Source: Sacculina carcini | Taxonomy: Eukaryota; Arthropoda; Thecostraca; Sacculinidae | Assembly (NCBI GenBank): GCA_916048095.2 | Contig: OU696581.1 | Coordinates: 5,117,445 to 5,181,444 of the forward strand | Length of the DNA: 64,000 bases | Reading direction: 5' to 3' | Part shown: piece by piece, positions 49,500 through 60,605 of the stretch | Layout of the letters: the number at the start of each line of letters is the position of its first letter | Position numbering within the stretch: position 1 is the first letter of the stretch | Translations under genes and position numbers: made by a program | The notes under the pieces: model-generated | What the model was told of the DNA's origin: nothing | Databases searched by the model: none | The model's input: the letters and a program-made list of their open reading frames with translations, nothing else

Positions 49500-49972
49500 G
49501 ACACAAAGTCGGGTCGCCGAGTGCTCGGTGAAAATAATTACCTTGCCACTAAAATATGATATATTTATACACGCTAATTATTATAATGCATCGCCGCCGT
49601 TAAGACCATATTTCAATCCTAAATTATACTGCATATTTTATTCAAGGGCCGCTAAACGTCTACACCTACTTCAGGACTGTAGAGCTATAATTATTACTGT
49701 ATTATAATAACCCAGTTTAATACTGATCCAGGAATAACACTTGCTAAGTTGTCCAAGTTTTTGTTTCAATTTGTTTCCGATATTTATTTAGGGTTAGTAT
49801 TGTGGTTTTTCAAATTTTGTATGTCTTATTGTCAATTATTGTATATATGTTGAAAATAATCGTATTTCCTACTGATTGGTAAATATGTTTTATGTTGTAA
49901 TATGTCCATGTAATATGATGTTGGATGTGATATAAAAATATACATGTGATATGGTGATGGATGGTGTATATT
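49500..49972. other. Non-coding stretch, no feature recognised
   Basis: AT-rich DNA 3' of the putative second exon. Open frames are short and without recognisable motifs. Confidence 0.5.
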
Positions 49973-50022
49973 GTAGGCAGGATGATGATGTAGGAAATAT
50001 GCTACATCATCATCCTGCCTAC
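49973..50022. repeat. Perfect hairpin, 21-bp arms, 8-bp loop
   Basis: Arms 49973-49993 and 50002-50022 are exact reverse complements around gaaatatg. No transposon ends are recognised around it. Confidence 0.9.
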
Positions 50023-51298
50023 TATTGTATAATGTATTACGATTCAACAACTATTTTATATTGAAATTGGGCTGAACATGGGAACATTGCCACATTTATG
50101 TACACAATGTATGCTAATTACATTATTGTATGTAATGTTTGATGTATCACTCAATTATTTACTAATTAAAATACAAATACTCGATGTTCAGTTGAAATTG
50201 GCCGGGTGTACAATTTATCACACAATTGTACCGTTTACTATTTCGTTTCCTCACAGCCGTACATGATCCAGTTTCTGATTGTTGCATGGCTCACTAGTCT
50301 CTAGTTGTTTTATTGCTGTCGTTTATTATTGTTGTTTTTGTTATTGTTTGTTATTTTTATTTGTTGGTGTTTGTTGGTATTTGATAGCGTATATCGGACG
50401 AGATTGTGGGTGTTGCTCGAGCCTGCGACAATGTTCTCTCCGGTTGTTCTGGGTCTCCTGATAACTGCGTCACTGCATCTCCTGTGCATGTCGTTCACAC
50501 GTAAATACTCCTCCTACTCCAGACTGATACGTGTGTGTGTGTGTCAGTGTTGAGTTTAGTTTATTTATTTGCCACAACAACATGCAAGAGATAAAGATAG
50601 GACAGTTGAAAAAACACAGACCTGTGACACGAGTCATCAAGCCGTAGCTTCTTAATGGACATAACATTTTCAATAAATTGTGTGTGGACAATTACAGACA
50701 TGAACTCTTGAAAGTCAAGTCAATAAGCAAACATATCAACATTGGCACAAATATCTGCCTGTGATAGAAACAAAATGCATTGCAATGATAACACAATATA
50801 CAATAACACAAGCATACACACATGCATAATGACATATCCCAGAATATATAGATATGTATACGTCCCTCAATATGTCTATATGCAATAATAGATATGTCGA
50901 TCTGTCAGTCTGTCTATCAGTTAGTCAGTCAGTGAGTCATCCTGGCTGTTATTTAATTTCCATATCCTGACTCATATCATTATTTCTCATGTGTGTGTAA
51001 TCACAGTGGTGTATATTACCGGAAATGAGTTATTCTCGAGTTGTCTCCATATCGGTCACTTTACTTGTCCAAACTATATTTTGTACAATAACTTCACACT
51101 ACACAAGTTATACCTGCCATGTCAACACTCGATCTGTTCCAAATATCCCAGCATATTTACTGGAAACTTATTGTTTCCTATTCCTCTTGCTTATTCAAGT
51201 TTGCTCTTTCTCCTCTAGTACAGACGGACACAAAAACGGGCTCCATGTACACTTTAAGTGATACATTTATTTATTAATTAATTTATTGCCCTTTTGCA
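50023..51298. other. Non-coding stretch, no feature recognised
   Basis: AT-rich with a short TGTG run at 50533. Checked for SSXRD and SET coding exons and none was seen. Several acceptor-like sites exist, but none leads into a recognisable domain. Confidence 0.45.
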
Positions 51299-51299
51299 G

Positions 51300-51899
51300 C
51301 ATCAACGCTGCCAGTGAGAATCGTCCAAGCTATTCGCGACGTGCCAAGAAGCGAACAGCTGATTTGATGGAAAATGTGAGTGTCTCTTCAGCAGAGTCCG
51401 AAACGATCTGTACGAAAGCGAAGCCAGTTCCTCAGTATGTCCCGTGATACTTGCAGGAGAGTGCTGGTGAACCATATGAGGACTTTCTCCTACAGAATAC
51501 AGACGCTGCAGACGCTTACAGTCTCAGACAAGAAGAAGAGAAAGGCTATAACGGCCAAGATACTCGACAAGATTGAGGAGACACCAGGTTTCCCTAACCT
51601 GATTTGAACCTCAGATTAAGCCGCTTCTTGGCACGTCCCGAGTAGCTTGGACGATTCTCACTGGCAACGCTGATGTTCTCCACGGTTCTATACTTCACGA
51701 ATTTGTCCACGCAGTGTTGAATGCTGCTTTTGAATGGAGCCTGTGAACATCCGAACTGATGAATGAAACTGTCCTGGGCTTTCTTAAACAATCCTGTCTT
51801 GTAGTAGAATTCAACACGGTCTATTCTCTGTTTCGGCTTCCACCGAGGTCTTGATGTGTTCACGCTCGTTTGTTCTGTCATGTCCTGTAAAAACGGCAA
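51300..51899. pseudogene. Rearranged transposase relic with internal inversion
   Basis: The - strand (51899 down to about 51600) encodes a helix-turn-helix part like DUF4817-type transposases (RIDRVEFYYKTGLFKKAQDS, CVDKFVKYRTVENI, ENRPSYSGRAKKR). The + strand (about 51390-51607) encodes a following segment (RDTCRRVLVNHMRTF, then LTVSDKKKRKA and ILDKIEETPGF), which in such proteins precedes the catalytic core. About 54 bp is present in both orientations (51300-51354 and 51621-51674), forming an inverted repeat. The two halves are thus in opposite orientation, with a duplicated piece at the edge. The catalytic DDE core is absent. Not host coding. Confidence 0.65.
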
Positions 51900-52550
51900 T
51901 AAATATATTTATATCATTCAAAGTGTACATGGGGCCCGTTTTTTGGCTTTGCTTTTCTTCGAAACGTCGCAAAACAAATACAAACATCCTTTTTCTGCAA
52001 AAATAATCGTCTATCTATTTTCACTGTTCTGTGTGTGTGTGTGATTAAATGTATAGATAAATTAAGATAATAAATATATATTATAATATATATTGCATAA
52101 CCTCGATGGCACCACAGTTCCGTGAAATTTCATTCACAGGTATCCTAGTCCAAGAATTTACACTGTCAATTATAGAGGACGATACCAGAATTACGCGCAT
52201 CTCCAGAGGGCGTCACTGGAAATTTACATAAATCCTCACTGGAAGTTCGTGAAAAATTCGCGCATTGTCTCTTGTCTTTCTCCCCCCACCTTCTGCAAAT
52301 GTCTGAGAGTGGTCTAGTTAAATTTTAACTCGGGTATATAATTGTCATTGGTTTCGGTTGTGAATTGTTCTCAGACCATCAATGGTTTTATTAGTGCGTA
52401 AATTTTACTGTGTAGCAGATATTAGCTAATTTAATGTGTAACTTTTTGTCGTCCGTTTATAATCTGCTTTCTCATCCAACTTCATCATCAATGCACTGAA
52501 ATTTCCAGAACCTGCAAGCCGATTCCTGCCGGCTGCGAGAATCTGGTCTG
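51900..52550. other. Non-coding stretch, no feature recognised
   Basis: AT-rich, with no open frame of note and no recognised repeat. Confidence 0.5.
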
Positions 52551-52559
52551 CCGCGGCGG

Positions 52560-52650
52560 CAGCCGACTGGTTCCGTATCAGCGTCGATTGACGTCATCCA
52601 CCATTCGTGACGTCACACTCAAGTGTCAGCCAGTCGCCAGTGAGATGTTT
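52560..52650. promoter_or_regulatory. Candidate promoter with two CRE sites
   Basis: A locally GC-rich stretch in AT-rich DNA with two exact TGACGTCA sites at 52589-52596 and 52608-52615, 19 bp apart; the second lies within the 10-bp palindrome GTGACGTCAC. It lies 1.5 kb upstream of the zinc-finger exon, with a hAT-like element in between. A role as its promoter is inference. Confidence 0.4.
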
Positions 52651-52873
52651 ATCTTTTGTTTGCACCAGCAGGGTTCTTAGCCGGGGTGTTCGCTTTCCCA
52701 GGGGACATTTTTCCTAAGAGTCTCGGGGATTTCTGTGAAAATAATGAGCTGAATTATATCACTCTTCTGATTTATATTTTGCCTGGACAAATAGTTTTTG
52801 CCTAATGTCTTAAACAGTGTGTTGAGATCTCGGGAATTGTGTAATTTCTGTTTTTGTCATATAATGTTATCAG

Positions 52874-53552
52874 TAGGGTGACCTTTTGGTGCGCTAAAAA
52901 TAGAGAAATGTTGCGCTAAAAAATCCTATAAGTTGCTCTAAAAAGTTGCACTTAAAATTTTGCAAACATTTCACTAAAACATTTAAAGGTAGTGATAATC
53001 ACTGACTTATGAAAAACATACTTTTGTGAGGAAAATTTGTACTTTTTACAGTCTATAACTATTACTACAATACGTTTTGAGCACTCGCGGTTGTGCTAGG
53101 ATTGCATGCTTCATGAGCTTCAATTGTCACCTCACTGGCGATTTGGATGCGCTAAAAATCACAAATAGCTGTGCTAAAAAGCTGAGCTCAATGTTTCGCT
53201 AAAAATTGTCAATTTTAAATATTAGGATAATAAAATTTAAGCACTGAAATAACACTTTGATAGTTTCACGTTTTTGTTTCTAATAAATTATGCATTTTGA
53301 GCATTCGCGGTTGCGTTAAGATTGTGTGTTTCTCATGCTTGTCTAGTCTGTCGAGTCTGTCGCACTGATGCCTGGTAGTGGCATTTAAATCTACAATATA
53401 ATTTGATAGACTCACTCGATGTTAATTTTCTTAAATGTTCAAAGGTATAAACAGATTTTGCAGATAAAACATTATTTCATTATGCGGTAATATTATTCAA
53501 GTACTCTTGATCTAACTAGTTGCTCTAAGGTTGCTCAAAAAGTATAAAAATT

Positions 53553-53629
<77 letters not shown>

Positions 53630-53986
53630 CCGTATGCAGTGCTATGCACACGCAGGATGTCTAGCACCACACACGAACACAATGTTCACACACCTTCCAG
53701 ATACATGCTTACCGAGTTTATGTTGACAATACATGAACATTTGCTGCATTGTACAACTTTACAACTGACAATTTTTCTTGATAGTGTGAAACAGTTGTTA
53801 TAAAAGTTCAAATTTGTCTTAAATCTTAATAGTTGCTTTTAAAAATGGAAAAGTTGCGCTAAAAACAAAAAGTTGCATTTATAACTTATTTAATAATTAC
53901 CTCAGATCAATAACATATTGATTTTTGGGTTCCTTGTGATGAGCAGATTCTATGATAAAAAAGTTTTGCAACAAAAGGTCACCCTA
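52874..53986. mobile_element. Non-autonomous hAT-like transposon, 1,113 bp, intact ends
   Basis: The 15-bp terminal inverted repeats are identical (TAGGGTGACCTTTTG inward from both ends). They are flanked by the 8-bp target-site duplication GTTATCAG (52866-52873 and 53987-53994), the length hAT elements produce. The interior is AT-rich with repeated gcgctaaaaa, gttgcgctaaaaa and related motifs, plus a (TA)n(TG)n run at about 53556-53629. No transposase is encoded. The perfect repeats and duplication suggest a fairly recent insertion. Confidence 0.88.
53556..53629. repeat. (TA)n(TG)n microsatellite
   Basis: About 26 TA followed by about 10 TG, inside the hAT-like element. Confidence 0.95.
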
Positions 53987-54167
53987 GTTATCAGGAATAA
54001 ATGGGGATGCAACGTTTTCGGGTAGAAGGTGAAATATATATGTCGTTTGTGATATCGTGCGTGTCGTATACGTTGCGTTTTCATCGATTCACTTATTAAT
54101 TGTTTTGTATCGTAGAGTTTCACATATTTGATGCAGCGTATGTATGTGTGTATGTGTGTGTATATAG

Positions 54168-54923
54168 ACCGTGTTGTTGCTTGTGAAGGCGGACAACCTG
54201 AATCATCCGCAACACGACCACATGCACACAAGTGCAGTGTGCAATGCAGTGTGAAGCAGCATGAATGTCTGTTGTGCAAGAAGAAATTCACACAGAAAGG
54301 CAGTCCTCACCATTCACATGAGAACACATACTGGAGAGAAGCTGCATGAATGTATGTTGTGCAAGAAGAAATTCACAGAGAAAGGCAGTCTCATCATTCA
54401 CATGAGAACACATACTGGAGAGAAGCTGCATGGATGTCTGTTTTGCAAGAAGAAATTCACACAGAAAGGCGACCTCTCACGTCACATAAGAACACACACA
54501 GGAGAGAAGCCTTACGAGTGTGAGTTGTGTGATCAAAGATTCACGTATAAAATCTCTCTCACCAAGCACATAATGGAACATACTGGAGAGAAGCCATTCA
54601 AGTGTGAGTTGTGTAATAAGAGATTCGCACAAAAATTCCATGTCACCGTTCACATGAGAACACACACAGGAGAGAAGCCTTACGAGTGTGAGTTGTGTAA
54701 TAAGAGATTCACACAGAAAAGCAATGTCACCGTTCACATGAGAACACACACAGGAGAGAAGCCGTTCAAGTGTGATGTATGTAAGAAACGATTTTCAGTT
54801 TTTCAATCACTTTCTGTACACATGAGAACACACACAGGAGTGAAGCCGTTCAAGTGTGAATTGTGTGATCGGAGATTCAGAAATCATTCACACCTTTCAG
54901 TACACAGGAAGACACATAGGTAG
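54168..54923 (+). CDS. C2H2 zinc-finger protein, 8 fingers, last exon
   Basis: Eight C2H2 fingers at 28-residue spacing (84 bp), mostly joined by HTGEKP or HTGEKL linkers, ending in TAG at 54921. Fingers 1-3 are near copies (KKKFTQKGS, KKKFTEKGS and KKKFTQKGD); fingers 4-8 read ELCDQRF, ELCNKRF, ELCNKRF, DVCKKRF and ELCDRRF. Finger 1 (from about 54256) is in another frame: ggcagtcctcacc near 54303 has one base more than the matching ggcagtctcatc of finger 2, a real frameshift or an assembly error. A possible acceptor (gtgtatatag|ACC, 54167/54168) opens the exon, so upstream exons are expected. Predicted nuclear DNA-binding protein. Whether it belongs to the KRAB-like gene 5 kb upstream is open: both are + strand, but no SET or SSXRD exon links them and the exon-2 end phase does not match this acceptor directly. 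Confidence 0.85.
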
Positions 54924-55996
54924 ATGTACAAGTGTGATGTCTGCACAAGGGTGAATAGTTAATGTACAAGTGTGATGAGAGGATATCTTGTATTACACAA
55001 GAGAGCATGTGCTAGAACTATCACAAGACATTCATACAAGTATTACTTGTGTTGCTTTTTGCTGACATTAGTGGCTTGGACATTTGATGATAGAGAATGG
55101 AATCTTGGAGAAAGTTCGTTGTTGTTGATAGTCATCGTGTCAAATGTTATTTGCATGGTTGCGAGTTAATTCGTCACGTGTGTATATGACGTTGTCTATT
55201 TGTGTCACGTGGTGGCGTAATATTTTCATGATACAGTAATGTACAATGTTATGCGTTTAAGTGTGTTCACGTTTTGCATGGGTAACAATCATAATTATTT
55301 GTGTATACTGTCGTGTATTTATGTGCGTGTGATTGTGTTGGTTTGTACCTTCAATATATGCATTCTTGTTCCGACGTTGCTTTTGTGCGGTCTCGAGCAG
55401 CACTTTCTCTGTGCTCCACCAGATGTAACTGACGGTGAACTAGACAGAGACTTGGGGAACGCGTAATGGCTTCATCTCTTCTACGACCAAAATGGCAGGC
55501 TTATACTTTTGCCACCGTCGGTGCCTGCTCTGATATAGGGATGGAATCAAACGAGTGATGTCTCATTCCAATTTACGGTCATGGTTCTTGTAGGGCACAT
55601 TGGAATAGCGCCTGACCTATACCGACCATGTCTACTGAGAAGCGCATATTTAAAAAACTGAATATTTTTAAGTCTGTATCCAAATGTTCGACGCGCGAGG
55701 CACTAACGATACTTCTTTCTGGAACCCTCGTTAATCAGGTCGCCTCGCGATTACACAGGCAGATATGACATGACACCGGAGTCCGCAAAGTGTCATTTGA
55801 GTGTGGTACACTACGCAGGAATACGCATGTCTCCCGCACGTTTCGCCAGCTGTCGGTATCTTTATTGGGACTGATGAGGCTCCGTTAACGTTACGTCGTC
55901 AAGAGCTGGACCAAGATTATCAAAGTTGATATTATGTATAGCCATCTGTCTATACTCGCATTCTTCTGCAATCTGTACGCGATGCCTCTACTGGAA
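54924..55996. other. 3' flank of zinc-finger gene, nothing recognised
   Basis: The first part is AT-rich and probably 3' UTR or intergenic. From about 55440 the base composition becomes balanced, with no repeat or coding motif recognised up to the gap. Confidence 0.45.
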
Positions 55997-56196
55997 NNNN
56001 NNNNNNNNNNNNNNNNNNNNNNNNNNNNNNNNNNNNNNNNNNNNNNNNNNNNNNNNNNNNNNNNNNNNNNNNNNNNNNNNNNNNNNNNNNNNNNNNNNNN
56101 NNNNNNNNNNNNNNNNNNNNNNNNNNNNNNNNNNNNNNNNNNNNNNNNNNNNNNNNNNNNNNNNNNNNNNNNNNNNNNNNNNNNNNNNNNNNNNNN
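55997..56196. other. Assembly gap, 200 N
   Basis: Exactly 200 N. The 68-bp satellite begins immediately after it. A round number suggests a placeholder join, so order and orientation of the two sides are not proven. Confidence 0.98.
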
Positions 56197-59108
56197 GATG
56201 TCAGTTGGACTTGTGTGCACAATTATCGAAAATGACCGATTTCGGTCAATTTTGACGTTTTTGCGATGTCAGTTGAACTTGTGTAGTCAAGTATCGAAAA
56301 TGACCGATTTGGGTCAATTTTGACGTTTTTGGGATGTCAGTTGAACTTGTGTGGTCAAGTATCGAAAATGACAGATTTCGGTCAATTTTGACGTTTTGCG
56401 ATGTCAGTTGATCTTGTTTGCACAAGTATCGAAAATGACCGATTTCGGTCAATTTTGACGTTTTTGGGATACCAGTTGAACTTGTGTGCACAAGTATGGA
56501 AAATGACAGATTTCGGTCAATTTTGACGTTTTTGCGATGTCAGTTGATCTTGTTTGCACAAGTATCGAAAATGACCGATTTTGGTCAATTTTGACGTTTT
56601 TGCGATGTCAGTTGGACTTGTGTGCACAAGTATCGAAAATGACCGATTCGGTCAATTTTGACGTTTTTGCGATGTCAGTTGAACTTGTGTGCACAAGTAT
56701 CGAAAATGACCGATTTCGATCAATTCTGACGTTTTTGGGATGTCAGTTGAAGTTGTGTGCACAAGTATCGAAAATGACCGATTTCGGTCTATTTTGACGT
56801 TTTTGGGATGTCATTGACATACGTGTGCACAAGTATCGAAAATGACCGATTTCGGTAAATTTTGACGTTTTTGCGATGTCAGTTGGACTTGTGTGCACAA
56901 GTATCGAAAATGACCGATTTCGGTCAATTTTGACGTTTTTGCGATGTCAGTTGAACTTGTGTGCACAAGTATCGAAAATGACCGATTTCGGTCAATTTTG
57001 ACGTTTTTGCGATGTCAGTTGAACTTGTGTGCACAAGTATCGAAAATGACCGATTTCGGTCAATTTGACGTTTTTGGGATGTCATTGACATACGTGTGCA
57101 CAAGTATCGAAAATGACCGATTTCGGTCAATTTTGACGTTTTTGGGATGTCAGTTGAACTTGTTTGCACAAGTATCGAAAATGACCGATTTCGGTCAATT
57201 TTGACGTTTTTAGGATATCAGTTGAACTTGTGTGCACAAGTATGGAAAATGACAGATTTCGGTCAATTTTGACGTTTTTGCGATGTCAGTTGATCTTGTT
57301 TGCACAAGTATCGAAAATGACCGATTTTGGTCAATTTTGACGTTTTTGCGATGTCAGTTGAACTTGTGTGCACAAGTATCGAAAATGACCGATTTCGATC
57401 AATTCTGACGTTTTTGGGATGTCAGTTGAAGTTGTGTGCACAAGTATCGAAAATGACCGATTTCGGTCTATTTTGACGTTTTTGGGATGTCATTGACATA
57501 CGTGTGCACAAGTATTGAAAATGACAGATTTCGGTCAATTTTGACGTTTTTGCGATGTCTGTTGAGCTTGTGTGCACAAGTATCGAAAATGACCGATTTC
57601 GGTCAATTTTTACGTTTTTGGGATGTCAGTTGAACTTGTGTGCACAAGTATCGAAAATGACCGATTTCGGTCAATTTTGACGTTTTTTGGATGTCAGTTG
57701 AACTTGTGTGCACAAGTATCGAAAATGACCGATTTCGGTCAATTTTGACGTTTTTTGGATGTCAGTTGAACTTGTGTGCACAATTATCGAAAATGACCGA
57801 TTTCGGTCAATTTTGACGTTTTTGCGATGTCAGTTGAACTTGTGTGGTCAAGTATCGAAAATGACCGATTTGGGTCAATTTTGACGTTTTTGGGATGTCA
57901 GTTGAACTTGTGTGGTCAAGTATCGAAAATGACAGATTTCGGTCAATTTTGACGTTTTGCGATGTCAGTTGATCTTGTTTGCACAAGTATCGAAAATGAC
58001 CGATTTCGGTCAATTTTGACGTTTTTAGGATATCAGTTGAACTTGTGTGCACAAGTATGGAAAATGACAGATTTCGGTCAATTTTGACGTTTTTGCGATG
58101 TCAGTTGATCTTGTTTGCACAAGTATCGAAAATGACCGATTTTGGTCAATTTTGACGTTTTTGCGATGTCAGTTGAACTTGTGTGCACAAGTATCGAAAA
58201 TGACCGATTTCGATCAATTCTGACGTTTTTGGGATGTCAGTTGAAGTTGTGTGCACAAGTATCGAAAATGACCGATTTCGGTCAATTTTGACGTTTTTGG
58301 GATGTCATTGACATACGTGTGCACAAGTATCGAAAATGACCGATTTCGGTCAATTTTGACGTTTTTGCGATGTCAGTTGGACTTGTGTGCACAAGTATCG
58401 AAAATGACCGATTTTGGTCAATTTTGACGTTTTTGCGATGTCAGTTGGACTTGTGTGCACAAGTATCGAAAATGACCGATTTCGGTCAATTTTGACGTTT
58501 TTGCGATGTCAGTTGAACTTGTGTGCACAAGTATCGAAAATGACCGATTTCGATCAATTCTGACGTTTTTGGGATGTCAGTTGAAGTTGTGTGCACAAGT
58601 ATCGAAAATGACCGATTTCGGTCTATTTTGACGTTTTTGGGATGTCATTGACATACGTGTGCACAAGTATCGAAAATGACCGATTTCGGTCAATTTTGAC
58701 GTTTTTGCGATGTCAGTTGGACTTGTGTGCACAAGTATCGAAAATGACCGATTTCGGTCAATTTTGACGTTTTTGGGATGTCAGTTGAACTTGTGTGCAC
58801 AAGTATGGAAAATGACAGATTTCGGTCAATTTTGACGTTTTTGCGATGTCAGTTGATCTTGTTTGCACAAGTATCGAAAATGACCGATTTTGGTCAATTT
58901 TGACGTTTTTGCGATGTCAGTTGGACTTGTGTGCACCAGTATCGAAAATGACCGATTTCGGTCAATTTTGACGTTTTTGCGATGTCAGTTGAACTTGTGT
59001 GCACAAGTATCGAAAATGACCGATTTCGATCAATTCTGACGTTTTTGGGATGTCAGTTGAAGTTGTGTGCACAAGTATCGAAAATGACCGATTTCGGTCT
59101 ATTTTGAC
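56197..59108 (-). repeat. 68-bp dyad satellite, reverse array (~43 copies)
   Basis: The same satellite as 36951-39930, read on the opposite strand (gatgtcagttgaacttgtgt, gcacaagtatcgaaaatgac, cgatttcggtcaattttgac, gtttttgc). Here most monomers carry two 7+2+7 dyads: ACTTGTG-TG-CACAAGT and TGACCGA-TT-TCGGTCA, centres 24 bp apart. Monomers are more uniform than in the forward array. Larger blocks repeat: the order of marker variants (agttgatcttgtttgcac, cattgacatacgtgtgcac) recurs near 56.5, 57.3, 58.1 and 58.9 kb. Confidence 0.95.
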
Positions 59109-59153
59109 GTTATGTGGTATATATAGTGCGCAAGCACGAGTGTACAATTAATT

Positions 59154-59514
59154 TTCTTTATTTTCTTTATTTTCTTTATTTTCTTTATTTTCTTTATTTT
59201 CTTTATTTTCTTTATTTTCTTTATTTTCTTTATTTTCTTTATTTTCTTTATTTTCTTTATTTTCTTTATTTTCTTTATTTTCTTTATTTTCTTTATTTTC
59301 TTTATTTTCTTTATTTTCTTTAATTCATCCAATTTATTTCGATTATTTGTGTGTAGAGTTTAGTGTTGAGTGAAGAAAGATATTACCTGGCTGGGATTCG
59401 AACCGAGGTCCTCGGGGTTCGAGCAGAGTCTTACGCGGTCCGGCCATTGTATATGCTCAAGAGAGATGGTTTATATGTGGTATATATAGTGCGCAAGCAC
59501 GAGTGTACAATTAA
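59154..59514 (-). mobile_element. Tandem SINE copy R1
   Basis: tRNA-like head 59386-59450, 9-bp tail 59154-59321. Body has the aagaaagatatta variant on the + strand. Confidence 0.9.
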
Positions 59515-59940
59515 TTTTCTTTATTTTCTTTATTTTCTTTATTTTCTTTATTTTCTTTATTTTCTTTATTTTCTTTATTTTCTTTATTTTCTTTATTTTC
59601 TTTATTTTCTTTATTTTCTTTATTTTCTTTATTTTCTTTATTTTCTTTATTTTCTTTATTTTCTTTATTTTCTTTATTTTCTTTATTTTCTTTATTTTCT
59701 TTATTTTCTTTATTTTCTTTATTTTCTTTATTTTCTTTATTTTCTTTAATTCATCCAATTTATTTCGATTATTTGTGTGTAGAGTTTAGTGTTGAGTGAA
59801 GAAAGTTATTACCTGGCTGGGATTCGAACCGAGGTCCTCGGGGTTCGAGCAGAGTCTTACGCGGTCCGGCCATTGTAGATGTTCAAGAGAGATGGTTTAT
59901 ATGTGGTATATATAGTGCGTAAGCACGAGTGTACAATTAA
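59515..59940 (-). mobile_element. Tandem SINE copy R2
   Basis: Head 59812-59876, tail 59515-59747. Confidence 0.9.
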
Positions 59941-60257
59941 TTTTCTTTATTTTCTTTATTTTCTTTATTTTCTTTATTTTCTTTATTTTCTTTATTTTCT
60001 TTATTTTCTTTATTTTCTTTATTTTCTTTATTTTCTTTATTTTCTTTATTGTCATTATTTTCTATATTTTCTTTATTTTCTTTATTTTCTTTATTTTCCA
60101 ATCCAATTTATTTCGATTATTTGTGTGTAGAGTTTAGTGTTGAGTGAAGAAAGTTATTACCTGGCTGGGATTCGAACCGAGGTCCTCGGGGTTCGAGCAG
60201 AGTCTTACGCGGTCCGGCCATTGTAGATGTTCAAGAGAGATGGTTTATATGTGGTAT
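59941..60257 (-). mobile_element. Tandem SINE copy R3, leader cut short
   Basis: Head 60160-60224. Tail 59941-60098 carries a ttgtcattattttctata interruption, also present in R9. Its leader stops at gtggtatatg and lacks the usual gcgcaagcacgag part. Confidence 0.88.
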
Positions 60258-60605
60258 ATGTTTTCTTTATTTTCTTTATTTTCTTTATTTTCTTTATTTT
60301 CTTTATTTTCTTTATTTTCTTTATTTTCTTTATTTTCTTTATTTTCTTTATTTTCTTTATTTTCTTTATTTTCTTTATTTTCTTTATTTTCTTTATTTTC
60401 TTTATTTTCTTTAATTCATCCAATTTATTTCGATTATTTGTGTGTAGAGTTTAGTGTTGAGTGAAGAAAGATATTACCTGGCTGGGATTCGAACCGAGGT
60501 CCTCGGGGTTCGAGCAGAGTCTTACGCGGTCCGGCCATTGTAGATGCTCAAGAGAGATGGTTTATATGTGGTATATATAGTGCGCAAGCACGAGTGTACA
60601 ATTAA
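60258..60605 (-). mobile_element. Tandem SINE copy R4
   Basis: Head 60477-60541, tail 60258-60413. Confidence 0.9.

Noticed and set aside
51299-51379. SSXRD-like third exon of the PRDM9-like gene (RPSYSRRAKKR)
   Set aside because: The same sequence is part of the transposase relic on the opposite strand (51621-51674), so its resemblance to the basic PRDM9 segment is coincidental.
55891-56323. Open frames across the N run
   Set aside because: They are created by unknown bases in the assembly gap.
36951-59108. Calling the region a centromere
   Set aside because: Dyad satellites fit, but arrays here are only about 3 kb each and nothing in the sequence shows centromeric chromatin.
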